Below the pieces are notes generated by a model. The model was not told the DNA's origin. It ran no database searches and saw only the letters and a program-made list of their open reading frames with translations. Shown one piece after another: positions 1 to 5,593 of a DNA stretch of 9,186 nt (the first letter of the stretch is position 1; every line of letters starts with the position of its first letter). The DNA is from Chloroflexia bacterium (GTDB lineage: Bacteria; Chloroflexota; Chloroflexia; Thermomicrobiales; UBA6265). The stretch covers positions 1 to 9,186 of the forward strand of contig JACCYK010000178.1 in assembly GCA_013696525.1 (NCBI GenBank), given 5' to 3'. Made by a program: the position numbers and the translations under genes.

Positions 1-1
1 C

Positions 2-220
2 TCCGGCCGGGTCCTGGCCGATCTGATCACCGGCGCCGATACGCCGCTGACCAAGCTGCCGATGACCCACCACCGCTCACGCCGCTGGGAGCCGGAGCCC
101 TTCCGCTGGCTGGGCTATCAGTTCGTCGCGAAGAGCCGGCAACGTTACCTGCGCCAGGCCGAGGAGCGCGGCGGCTACCCGGAAAAGCCGACGCTGGCGC
201 AACGCATCTGGAAATTTTAG
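2..220 (+). CDS. FAD-dependent oxidoreductase (DAO family), C-terminal end only
   Basis: The reading frame enters from the left edge and ends at TAG 218-220, leaving the last 72 residues. It begins SGRVLADLITG, the helix near the C-terminus of D-amino-acid-oxidase/sarcosine-oxidase-like flavoproteins that packs against the FAD after the 'G..G...SG..la.li.g' segment. This is followed by a basic, Trp-rich tail containing HHRSRRWEPEPFRWLGYQF, common in the family's C-terminal extension. Such enzymes oxidise amines or amino acids to imines and pass electrons from FAD to oxygen or another acceptor. The substrate cannot be told from this fragment. It converges on the Doc gene across a 49-bp gap. 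I see no U-tailed terminator in the gap. The family assignment is fairly secure; the exact enzyme is not. Confidence 0.75.
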   Translation, partial: SGRVLADLITGADTPLTKLPMTHHRSRRWEPEPFRWLGYQFVAKSRQRYLRQAEERGGYPEKPTLAQRIWKF

Positions 221-269
221 CGTGTGTTGTCGGTTAGGCGCGGCGCGTGCAAGTTCCCGGCCCTTAAGA

Positions 270-665
270 TCAAGCCGGTGGTTGCTGGAGGTCGGTCAGG
301 GCCGCGGCGAGACGCGCCTCGGCGTCGTCATCGCTGACCTCAGGGAAAACCGCCCACTCGACGATCTCGGCTAACATTAACCCCGGATCTCGGAGCCGGA
401 CGCCATTGATCCCAAGAAAGAAGATCATTGCTTCGTACGCGGTTCGCTTGTTGCCATCGACGAAGGCGTGGGCGCGGGCGATGCCGATACCGAGTCGGGC
501 CGTCTGGGTGATGAGGTCAGCACCTTCATACCGCGCGGCCCAGATTGGCCGGGCCAATGCTGAACCGAGGAGGTCAGGACGAACCAGCGGCTGGGGTTCT
601 TCCCCCAGCCGCCGCATCACGGTGGTGTGAATGGCGATCAACTCGTCATCGGTTAGAAAATGCAC
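270..665 (-). CDS. doc: Doc-type (Fic fold) toxin of a type II toxin-antitoxin pair
   Basis: This is a 131-residue protein, close to the usual length of death-on-curing (Doc) toxins. The Fic-fold signature HAFVDGNKRTA lies at residues 66-76, with the catalytic His at 66. The Lys in 'GNKR', where AMP-transferring Fic proteins have Gly, is the Doc hallmark. Phage P1 Doc, which has this motif, phosphorylates elongation factor EF-Tu and stops translation, so the same activity is inferred here. The start is GTG at 665-663. It shares one base with the TAG stop of the upstream antitoxin gene and has no SD of its own, which points to translational coupling so that antitoxin is made first. All core motif residues are present, so the toxin looks intact. 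It converges with the flavoprotein end at 220. Toxicity is not proven by sequence. Confidence 0.9.
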   Translation of the reverse strand: MHFLTDDELIAIHTTVMRRLGEEPQPLVRPDLLGSALARPIWAARYEGADLITQTARLGIGIARAHAFVDGNKRTAYEAMIFFLGINGVRLRDPGLMLAEIVEWAVFPEVSDDDAEARLAAALTDLQQPPA

Positions 666-838
666 TAGCGATCTGCCAGGTAGCGCAATGCTGGTAGATG
701 CGTTTCCCAGGTTTCGTCAAGTATCGCCTTCAGCTCGGGTCCAAGCTCGGCTAGCTCGCGGGCATCCCGTTCTTCCACGGTCTCCGGCTTTTCCGTCGTA
801 TCCTCGGCCGGTTGGGCCTGGGTTTCGGTCGTCGTCAT
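665..838 (-). CDS. Short acidic antitoxin partner of Doc
   Basis: This 57-residue gene lies directly upstream of doc on the same strand and ends with the TAG (667-665) that overlaps doc's GTG. It starts at ATG 838-836, preceded by AAGGAG at 850-845 with 6 nt of spacing. Residues 1-30 are polar, acidic and probably disordered (rich in Thr, Glu, Pro). Residues about 20-56 look helical (VEERDARELAELGPELKAIL, then LPALRYLADR), as expected of an antitoxin segment that wraps a Doc toxin. No AbrB/Phd-like N-terminal DNA-binding fold can be seen, and the protein is shorter than the roughly 73 residues of P1 Phd. Its role is inferred from position, overlap and charge, not from recognised homology. Confidence 0.75.
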   Translation of the reverse strand: MTTTETQAQPAEDTTEKPETVEERDARELAELGPELKAILDETWETHLPALRYLADR

Positions 839-873
839 TGCATGCTCCTTTCGACTCGCGGTCGATGCGGCTA

Positions 874-902
874 AGTGTAGTGACTTGCCCTAGCGGCCGC
901 AA
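874..902 (-). promoter_or_regulatory. Predicted sigma70-type promoter of the antitoxin-doc operon
   Basis: Read on the minus strand, TTGCGG (902-897) is followed after 17 bp by TACACT (879-874), matching 3/6 and 4/6 consensus positions. Transcription would start near 867, giving a leader of about 29 nt before the antitoxin ATG with its AAGGAG. The -35 box overlaps the palindrome GCGGCCGC at 893-900. The predicted promoter upstream of infA has the same TACACT -10 hexamer. Confidence 0.45.
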
Positions 903-991
903 GAATGACTCCGGCGCTGGTTGGCGAGATTCGGTATCGTAGGTGACGAGACATCTGGATCAGTCGCCGCTAGAGAATGGAGAGACGGCTC

Positions 992-2719
992 GTGACAACC
1001 GCTGCACCCGGCAAAGCTCCCGCCAAGCTCAATGACCTCGGGGCCTATGTCGAGGGGCTGCTCAAGGATTGGGATACGCCAGGCACCGCGGTCGCGGTCG
1101 TCGAGGATGGCGAGATCGTTTTCCGCCAGGGGTTTGGTAAGCGGAACCTGGCGGAAGATCTGCCGGTGACGACGAGCACCGTCTTCTCGATCGCCTCCTG
1201 CACGAAGTCGATCTGCGCCGCCTCGCTGGCGATCCTGGCCGACGAGGGAAAGCTGGATTGGGAGACGCCGGTCCGCGCCTACCTGCCCGATTTCGCCCTC
1301 GCCGACCCGGTCGCCACCGAGCGGATCACCCCGCGCGACCTGGTGACACACCGCTCCGGCCTGCCCCGGCACGACGCCGTGTGGTATGGCAGCGGGCTCA
1401 GCCGGGAGGAGATGGTGCGCCGCTTGCGCTACCTGGAGCCGACCACCGACCTCCGCGCCGTCTGGCAATACCAGAATCTGATGTACCTCACCGCCGGCTA
1501 CCTGGCGGGGAAGCTCGCCGGGTGCGAGTGGGAAGCGCTGGTCCAACAGCGGCTCTTCGACCCCCTCGGCATGACCGATAGCGCTTGCTCGGTGACGCGG
1601 GCCGAGCAAATGCCGGATCACGCCCGGCCGTACCGGGAGCAGGACGACGAGACCAAGGAAGTCCCATTCCGCAACATCGACGCGATCGCCCCGGCCGGGG
1701 CGATCACCTCCTCCATCGACGACATGAGCCGGTGGCTCCTGCTCAACCTGAACCGCGGTGAGTACGATGGCGGGCGCATCATTTCCGAAGCGCAAATGGC
1801 GCAACTCCACGCGCCGCAAATGGTGATGCCGACCTGGAACAAATACCCCGAGTCGTCGCTGCCGGCCTACGCCCACGGTTGGGCGGTCGATTCGTATCGC
1901 GGCCATACCAAGGTGTCGCATGGCGGCAACATCGACGGCTTTTCGTCCCTCGTCAGCTTTTTGCCGGACCACGGCCTCGGCGTGGTGGCCCTCACCAACA
2001 AGGCTGGCTCACCCATCCCGAACGCGATCACCTGCACCGTGTTCGACCGGCTGCTCGGCCTCCCCGCCGTGCCCTGGAACGAGCGGTTCCTGAAGGATGC
2101 CGCTGACGTCAAGGCGGCGGCCGGCGCCGGCAAAGACCGGACCGCGACCGAGCGCGTGACCGGCACCAGCCCCTCCCACCCGCTGGCCGATTACGCCGGG
2201 ACCTATGAGCACCCCGGCTACGGCCGGATGGTGATCGGGCTGAAGGACGATGCCCTCGACGTCCGGTTCAACGCGATGATGGGGCCGCTGCCGCATCGCC
2301 ACTACGATACCTTCGATCATGAGTACCAGGGACTTGGGGCAACCGTCCCCTTCACCTTCACGACCGATGCCGGCGGCGACATTGTCAGCGTGGCGGCGCC
2401 GCTCGAGCCGACGGTCAAGGACATCGTTTTCACGAGGCGGCCGCCGGCCGAGATGCAAGACGAGCGCTTCCTGGAGGGTCTGGTAGGGATCTACGATTGG
2501 AGCGGGCAACCGCTGGTTGTCTCGTTTCGGGACTCGACCACGCTCCAAGTGGCCATCCCCGGCATGCCGGCGGCCGATTTGGCGCCCAGGCGGGGGACCG
2601 AGTTTCGGGTCGGGGATCGCACCGGCTTTCGGCTCGAATTCGTGGTGGACGCCGCCGGCAAGGCCACCGCGGTGACGCTGATCACGCCGTTTGGCGTCCA
2701 CGTCGCGACGAAGTCGTGA
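992..2719 (+). CDS. Serine hydrolase of the beta-lactamase/PBP-like family with C-terminal barrel-like extension
   Basis: This is a class C beta-lactamase-related (Pfam Beta-lactamase type) hydrolase of 575 residues. Numbered from GTG 992, the catalytic S-x-x-K is SCTK at 69-72, the Y-x-N motif is YQN at 160-162, and the third motif is HGG at 310-312. All three are intact, so serine peptidase/esterase chemistry is likely. Residues about 395-480 (LADYAGTYEHPGYGRMVIG) resemble the DUF3471/lipocalin-like domain often attached to this family. A further beta-rich stretch (LEGLVGIYDWSGQPLVVSF) follows to the end. No signal peptide or lipobox is visible at the N-terminus, so export by Sec is not supported. 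I chose GTG 992 because GGAGAG (979-984) sits 7 nt upstream. ATG 977 would add five residues but lacks an SD. True antibiotic hydrolysis is unlikely to be its main role; the substrate is unknown. Confidence 0.9.
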   Translation: MTTAAPGKAPAKLNDLGAYVEGLLKDWDTPGTAVAVVEDGEIVFRQGFGKRNLAEDLPVTTSTVFSIASCTKSICAASLAILADEGKLDWETPVRAYLPDFALADPVATERITPRDLVTHRSGLPRHDAVWYGSGLSREEMVRRLRYLEPTTDLRAVWQYQNLMYLTAGYLAGKLAGCEWEALVQQRLFDPLGMTDSACSVTRAEQMPDHARPYREQDDETKEVPFRNIDAIAPAGAITSSIDDMSRWLLLNLNRGEYDGGRIISEAQMAQLHAPQMVMPTWNKYPESSLPAYAHGWAVDSYRGHTKVSHGGNIDGFSSLVSFLPDHGLGVVALTNKAGSPIPNAITCTVFDRLLGLPAVPWNERFLKDAADVKAAAGAGKDRTATERVTGTSPSHPLADYAGTYEHPGYGRMVIGLKDDALDVRFNAMMGPLPHRHYDTFDHEYQGLGATVPFTFTTDAGGDIVSVAAPLEPTVKDIVFTRRPPAEMQDERFLEGLVGIYDWSGQPLVVSFRDSTTLQVAIPGMPAADLAPRRGTEFRVGDRTGFRLEFVVDAAGKATAVTLITPFGVHVATKS

Positions 2720-2811
2720 GGCGTGAGTCGTGAGTCGTAAGACGGGGGCTCGCGGCTGCCGGACCCTTGACGACCCGGGCCCCAGACGGCTCACGGCTCA
2801 CGGCTCACGTC
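2713..2811. repeat. Opposed heptamer repeat arrays between convergent genes
   Basis: Four head-to-tail 7-bp units (GTCGTGA, GGCGTGA, GTCGTGA, GTCGTAA) run from 2713 to 2740. Four units in the opposite orientation (AGACGGC, TCACGGC, TCACGGC, TCACGTC) run from 2784 to 2811. The arms can pair over about 25 positions with a mismatch or G-U pair at each unit's second base, enclosing a 43-nt centre that also contains GGGGGC and GGCCCC. The hydrolase stop TGA (2717-2719) lies in the first left unit, and the MOSC stop (TGA, 2800-2798 minus) lies in a right unit. The position suits a two-way transcription end or a stabilising hairpin, but there is no U-tract. Confidence 0.7.
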
Positions 2812-3475
2812 CGGCGGCGCGGGCGACGACGAGGCGTTGCCAGAACTCCGGGAGCAGGGGGCAGGCGGCCAGCGCGTTGGCCATGACGAGGTCGCGGTTG
2901 CGGCCGTGGCCGAGGTCGTTGACGAGGGCGATGGTGTAGTCGGGGTAGGGGCGGGCAACGAGCTGGAGCGGCAGGCCGGGCTCGACCCATCCTTCCGCCA
3001 GGACCCGGCAGTACCAGCCGGTGCGGCCGGTGGCAGCCACCAGGCTATTGAGATTGGGAGTGCCCCAGCGGCGCGCGATTTTGTAGCAGGGATAGCGTGG
3101 CCCGGTAACCTGGATCCGGGCGTCGCCGATGGCGTAGGTATCACCGATGCGGGCCGTGGCCTCGGTGATGCCATCAAGCGTGAAATTCTCAGCGAAGCCG
3201 CCGGGCCCGATCTCGGGCCGGCCCAGCTCGCGTTGCCAGTATGAATAGTGGGCCGCCGCGTAGAGCAGCACCGCCTGGTTGGGCTTGCCGTGATTCTTGG
3301 TATCGGCCTGCGCGTTGCCGTCAAGATGCGTGGTGAAGAGCCAACGCCGGGCCGGGTTTGGCACACGAACAAACGAGGTCTCCCAGGGCTGTGCAGCCAC
3401 CGCCTCGGACTCACGATGCTCATAGCGGTGCGGCGTCCCAACCTGGACGGTCTGGAGGGTTGCGATCGACTGCAT
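2798..3475 (-). CDS. MOSC domain protein (YiiM-like)
   Basis: Starting at ATG 3475 the protein has 225 residues, essentially the length of E. coli YiiM (about 224). Family marks are visible in order: LDGNAQADTKNHGKPNQAVL at 51-70, GGFAENFTLDG at 92-102, and PRYPCYKIA at 126-134 with the conserved Cys at 130. A C-terminal helical region (PDYTIALVNDLGHGRNRDLV) follows, like the YiiM '3-alpha' domain. MOSC proteins bind the molybdenum cofactor through that Cys. YiiM-type proteins are linked to reduction of N-hydroxylated bases and similar compounds, so a Moco-dependent reductase role is inferred. The frame is open upstream to 3580, and a GTG at about 3520 with GGGAG upstream could add 15 residues. 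I prefer 3475 because family similarity begins there (SIATLQTVQVG), but its SD is weak. The stop codon is made by a heptamer repeat. Confidence 0.88.
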   Translation of the reverse strand: MQSIATLQTVQVGTPHRYEHRESEAVAAQPWETSFVRVPNPARRWLFTTHLDGNAQADTKNHGKPNQAVLLYAAAHYSYWQRELGRPEIGPGGFAENFTLDGITEATARIGDTYAIGDARIQVTGPRYPCYKIARRWGTPNLNSLVAATGRTGWYCRVLAEGWVEPGLPLQLVARPYPDYTIALVNDLGHGRNRDLVMANALAACPLLPEFWQRLVVARAAGREP

Positions 3476-3513
3476 CTGATGTTCACCACGCGTACCGTGG
3501 GCGTTGAGCCAAT

Positions 3514-3541
3514 TGGTCACTGAGGCGTGTCTCCCTATGCT
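3514..3541 (+). promoter_or_regulatory. Weak candidate promoter for the membrane-protein gene
   Basis: TTGGTC (3514-3519) and TATGCT (3536-3541) are separated by 16 bp and match 3/6 and 4/6 sigma70 consensus bases. Transcription would begin near 3548, about 42 nt before the TTG start at 3590. The match is modest and overlaps the possible N-terminal extension of the divergent MOSC gene. Confidence 0.3.
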
Positions 3542-3589
3542 ACCGTACCACCTCTGCCAAGCGTAAACGGTAACGACCAAGGAGCAAAC

Positions 3590-4275
3590 TTGGCGGCGGG
3601 CTACGACATCGGAGGTTGGCCAGGAGCTCAGGTGGCCGTTGACGGATTTCCGCTGCTCGTGATTGGCGTAGCGGTCCTGGGGTTGCTGGCGATTTTACGG
3701 GGATTCGTGGGGCTCCGCCCCTGGATACGCCAACGTCTCCGCGGTCCAGTACCAGTCGAGTGGGAGCAAGGGGAGATCAGTTCAGACGCGGCGGTTGATG
3801 TCCCTTCATCAGATCAGGTCTTTTTCACGTTCGCTGAGCGTCTCCTCGATAGCCAAATCTCCACCTCCGATATTCTCGATACGAAAGCATTGAGTGTCAT
3901 CGGCGTTGGAAGTACGGTCTTACCTCTGACGTTTGGATTGTTGGCGTTGTCGAGCCAAGTACCGCCAGCGATTACGGAGTGGCTCTGGGGATCGCCGTTC
4001 TCGTGTATATCGGTCTGCTAGCCGCAGCAGGGGCTGCACTTCGCATCCGAGCGCTCGAGTTTAGGCCAGATATACGAACGCTTCAATTGCATAGTCAAGC
4101 GATCGAGGGAGCAGCGCTCAGATGCTGGGTGGCGGAAGAGTATGCGGCTTCATCTGCCACCAACAAACCATTGCTTATCCGCAAGGCGCGTTATGTTGGA
4201 TTTGCTACAGGTGCCCTGTTTATCGAAGGCTTTTTCATTTCCCTGGCCGCGGGCGCCGCGCTCCTCTTACTGTGA
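3590..4275 (+). pseudogene. Frameshifted four-helix membrane protein of unknown function
   Basis: Two overlapping frames encode one protein. The first, from TTG 3590 (AAGGAG at 3579-3584, 5-nt spacing), runs to a stop at 4019-4021. The second is read in the -1 frame and is open to TGA 4273-4275. Joined near 3955-3970 they give about 227 residues with four hydrophobic helices. In the first frame these are residues about 20-40 (PLLVIGVAVLGLLAILRGF) and about 101-121 (SVIGVGSTVLPLTFGLLAL). In the second frame they are GVALGIAVLVYIGLLAAAGA and, at the very end, GALFIEGFFISLAAGAALLL. The DTKA motif just before helix 2 recalls widespread small membrane proteins of unknown role (general impression, not a database match). 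GC content and codon use look lower than in the neighbours, suggesting transfer. The cause may be a real one-base deletion or a sequencing error. The frame is open from GTG 3527, but the SD favours 3590. Confidence 0.7.
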
Positions 4276-4413
4276 TCGAACATCGTCCGGCGGCGGTAGC
4301 GGATTCGGGGTTCGGATGATCATGCTCGACGGTCCAGGCGGCGGCAGCGGCGACGGTTTTGGCACGCCGGCGGTAGACGACATGGTCGGGGAGGCTGCTG
4401 TTCGATCATTCAT
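4267..4413 (-). CDS. Small proline-rich peptide (48 residues), function unknown
   Basis: The start is ATG 4413-4411 and the stop is TAA 4269-4267. The case for a real gene rests on expression signals. AGGAGGAG (4429-4422) lies 8-10 nt upstream of the ATG, and an exact TATAAT -10 box lies a further 20 nt upstream. The peptide has a polar N-terminal half (MNDRTAASPTMSSTAG) and a proline-rich C-terminal half with two copies of a P-x-PLPPP element, PSPLPPPG and PNPLPPPD, 16 residues apart. There is no signal peptide, membrane helix or Cys. It overlaps the end of the membrane-protein gene by 9 bp tail to tail and diverges from higA. I recognise no family. A precursor of a modified peptide, a small partner of the adjacent genes, or a non-functional frame with lucky signals are all possible. 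Confidence 0.55.
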   Translation of the reverse strand: MNDRTAASPTMSSTAGVPKPSPLPPPGPSSMIIRTPNPLPPPDDVRSQ

Positions 4414-4447
4414 GAGGTCGTCTCCTCCTACGTTCTCGTTCAGTCTC

Positions 4448-4477
4448 ATTATACTTGGTTCCAACTATTGCAGCGAA
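4448..4477 (-). promoter_or_regulatory. Strong candidate promoter of the small proline-rich gene
   Basis: On the minus strand a perfect TATAAT (4453-4448) is preceded after 18 bp by TTCGCT (4477-4472), a 3/6 match to the -35 consensus. Transcription would start near 4441, leaving about 28 nt before the ATG, with AGGAGG inside. Confidence 0.55.
4450..4466 (+). promoter_or_regulatory. Plus-strand -10 element and palindromic operator candidate for higA
   Basis: TATACT (4450-4455, 5/6 consensus) reads toward higA and overlaps the minus-strand TATAAT by four bases, so one symmetric element could serve both directions. It runs into the imperfect palindrome ACTTGGTTCCAACT (4453-4466; arms TTGG and CCAA). 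This is a plausible operator for the helix-turn-helix protein HigA, whose relatives repress their own promoters. No good plus-strand -35 box is visible. Confidence 0.4.
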
Positions 4478-4513
4478 CGGTGGTGAAAAGTCAGGCGAAG
4501 TCAGCAAACGCGA

Positions 4514-4825
4514 ATGGCAATGATGAACCCCCCACATCCCGGCCGGATTGTGCGAACCTCGATCGCGGCATTGGGGCGCACGGTCACCGCGGCGGCCGAG
4601 ATGTTGCACGTGTCCCGGCCGACGTTATCATCCCTCATCAACGGCAAGGCCGGCATCTCACCGGAGATGGCCGTGCGACTTTCAAAGGCCGTGGCCAGCA
4701 CGCCGGAGTTCTGGCTCCGGTTGCAGATGATCTATGACCTGGCTCAGGTCGAGCGGCGGGCCGCGGCGATCATTGTTCATCCGCTACCGGAGCGGCGTGC
4801 TGTCGGCGCTGGTGACGTTACATGA
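4514..4825 (+). CDS. higA: HigA-type XRE antitoxin without an adjacent HigB
   Basis: This is a 103-residue protein whose opening NPPHPGRIVR is the classic start of HigA addiction-module antitoxins. The helix-turn-helix follows at about residues 22-46 (TAAAEMLHVSRPTLSSLING), then KAGISPEMAVRLSKA and STPEFWLRLQMIYDL, all diagnostic of the family. HigA normally neutralises the HigB mRNA interferase and represses the operon. Here the 50 bp upstream contain no HigB C-terminus in any frame, and none follows, because the gene ends 8 bp inside the convergent RraA-like gene. It may therefore be an orphan antitoxin or a stand-alone regulator. ATG codons at 4514, 4520 and 4523 are all possible starts and none has a clear SD. 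The C-terminal tail (VHPLPERRAVGAGDVT) is not family-typical. Confidence 0.88.
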   Translation: MAMMNPPHPGRIVRTSIAALGRTVTAAAEMLHVSRPTLSSLINGKAGISPEMAVRLSKAVASTPEFWLRLQMIYDLAQVERRAAAIIVHPLPERRAVGAGDVT

Positions 4826-5510
4826 TTCCGTATTTTTCGAAGGCGGCGCTGGCGCTCATGCCGCCCTCGATCGCCTGCCGGACCAGGTGCTCGCCGCGCA
4901 CCTTCTCGACCGCGCGGGTGAAGGCTTCGGCTTCCGCCGGGCGGGGGACGATGCAGACGCCGTCCCGGTCGCCAAAGACGATGTCGCCAGGGGTGATGCG
5001 GACGCCGTCCATCTCGATCGGCACCCGGAAGTCGATCACCTTGCCGCGCGGACCCTGGTCCTGGGCGTAACTGCCGTGGGCGAAGGTAGGAAAATCCTGG
5101 TCGAGGATGCCGGCGGTGTCGCGGAGGTAACCATCGAGGACGACCCCGGCCGCGCCCAGGTGGCGGGCGCGGGTGGTCATCAGCTCGCCCCAGAGGGCGT
5201 AGCGGGGCGAGGCGCCGGTGCAGATATAGACCTCACGCGGCTTGAGGTCGTCGAGGGCGTGCAGCATGAGGCCGAACGGCCGGGCCATGACGGGGTTGGT
5301 CACGGCCTGAGCCGATTCGGTGAAGACATCCGCTTCGAGGACCGGCATCGCCCGGCCGACCAAGACCATATCAAATCGCAACGGCTGGATGCGAGGGGGG
5401 AGGAACTGCCGCAGCAGCCCCATTTTGTCCATCACGTCGCCGACGACGGCGGTGAACAGCTCGCGCCGGCAGAGCGCAAATAGCTCCTCGTCGGACGTCC
5501 AGGCCGGCAT
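4818..5510 (-). CDS. RraA family / 4-hydroxy-4-methyl-2-oxoglutarate aldolase-like protein
   Basis: This 230-residue protein has the full RraA/HMG-aldolase core. The segment YALWGELMTTRARHLG at 104-119 carries the 'G-E-L' loop. DGYLRDT at 126-132 carries the Arg130-Asp131 pair that, in characterised aldolases, binds substrate and the divalent metal. GDRDGVCIVP at 180-189 closes the domain. Aldolase relatives cleave 4-hydroxy-4-methyl-2-oxoglutarate or 4-carboxy-4-hydroxy-2-oxoadipate to pyruvate and a second keto acid, and also decarboxylate oxaloacetate. No aromatic-degradation genes lie nearby, so the true substrate is open. True RraA (the RNase E inhibitor) is shorter, about 160 residues, which argues for the aldolase side. 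ATG 5510 is supported by AAGGAG (5521-5516) with 5 nt spacing. It lies 83 bp downstream of infA on the same strand, so cotranscription is possible. Confidence 0.87.
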   Translation of the reverse strand: MPAWTSDEELFALCRRELFTAVVGDVMDKMGLLRQFLPPRIQPLRFDMVLVGRAMPVLEADVFTESAQAVTNPVMARPFGLMLHALDDLKPREVYICTGASPRYALWGELMTTRARHLGAAGVVLDGYLRDTAGILDQDFPTFAHGSYAQDQGPRGKVIDFRVPIEMDGVRITPGDIVFGDRDGVCIVPRPAEAEAFTRAVEKVRGEHLVRQAIEGGMSASAAFEKYGIM

Positions 5511-5529
5511 CCCAGCTCCTTGCGCATCG

Positions 5530-5542
5530 GACGACTCACGGC
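5530..5542 (-). repeat. Isolated copy of the 7-bp repeat unit
   Basis: On the minus strand this reads GCCGTGAGTCGTC, nearly two units of the heptamer found at 2713-2811 (GCCGTGA then GTCGT). It lies in the gap between infA and the RraA-like gene, 19 bp upstream of the latter's start and just outside its SD. Confidence 0.45.
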
Positions 5543-5593
5543 AACGTGGAGATGGGGCGAAGATTGCCCGCCGGGGATCGTTCCGACGTCGCG

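Noticed and set aside
977..991. ATG 977 as the start of the serine hydrolase
   Set aside because: It lacks an SD, whereas GTG 992 has GGAGAG at ideal spacing; kept only as an alternative.
890..1972. 360-residue open frame on the minus strand opposite the serine hydrolase gene
   Set aside because: It is antisense to a gene with three intact catalytic motifs; its His/Gly/Arg-rich composition is typical of a codon-bias shadow.
2009..2794. Long minus-strand frame opposite the hydrolase C-terminus
   Set aside because: Same shadow effect: no domain, no SD, and the plus strand is clearly coding.
2713..2811. CRISPR array or insertion-sequence ends
   Set aside because: Units are 7 bp without spacers, and there is no transposase or target-site duplication.
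3950..3980. Programmed -1 ribosomal frameshift in the membrane-protein gene
   Set aside because: No X-XXY-YYZ slippery heptamer or downstream pseudoknot is evident; mutation or sequencing error is simpler.
4276..4500. Plus-strand Gly-rich frame opposite the proline-rich peptide
   Set aside because: It has no SD or promoter in a fitting place; Gly-rich is simply the complement of Pro-rich coding.
3475..4825. A coherent new defence or conflict system made of the membrane protein, the proline-rich peptide and HigA
   Set aside because: The genes are on mixed strands, one is broken, and no enzymatic effector or sensor domain is visible; co-occurrence in other genomes would be needed.
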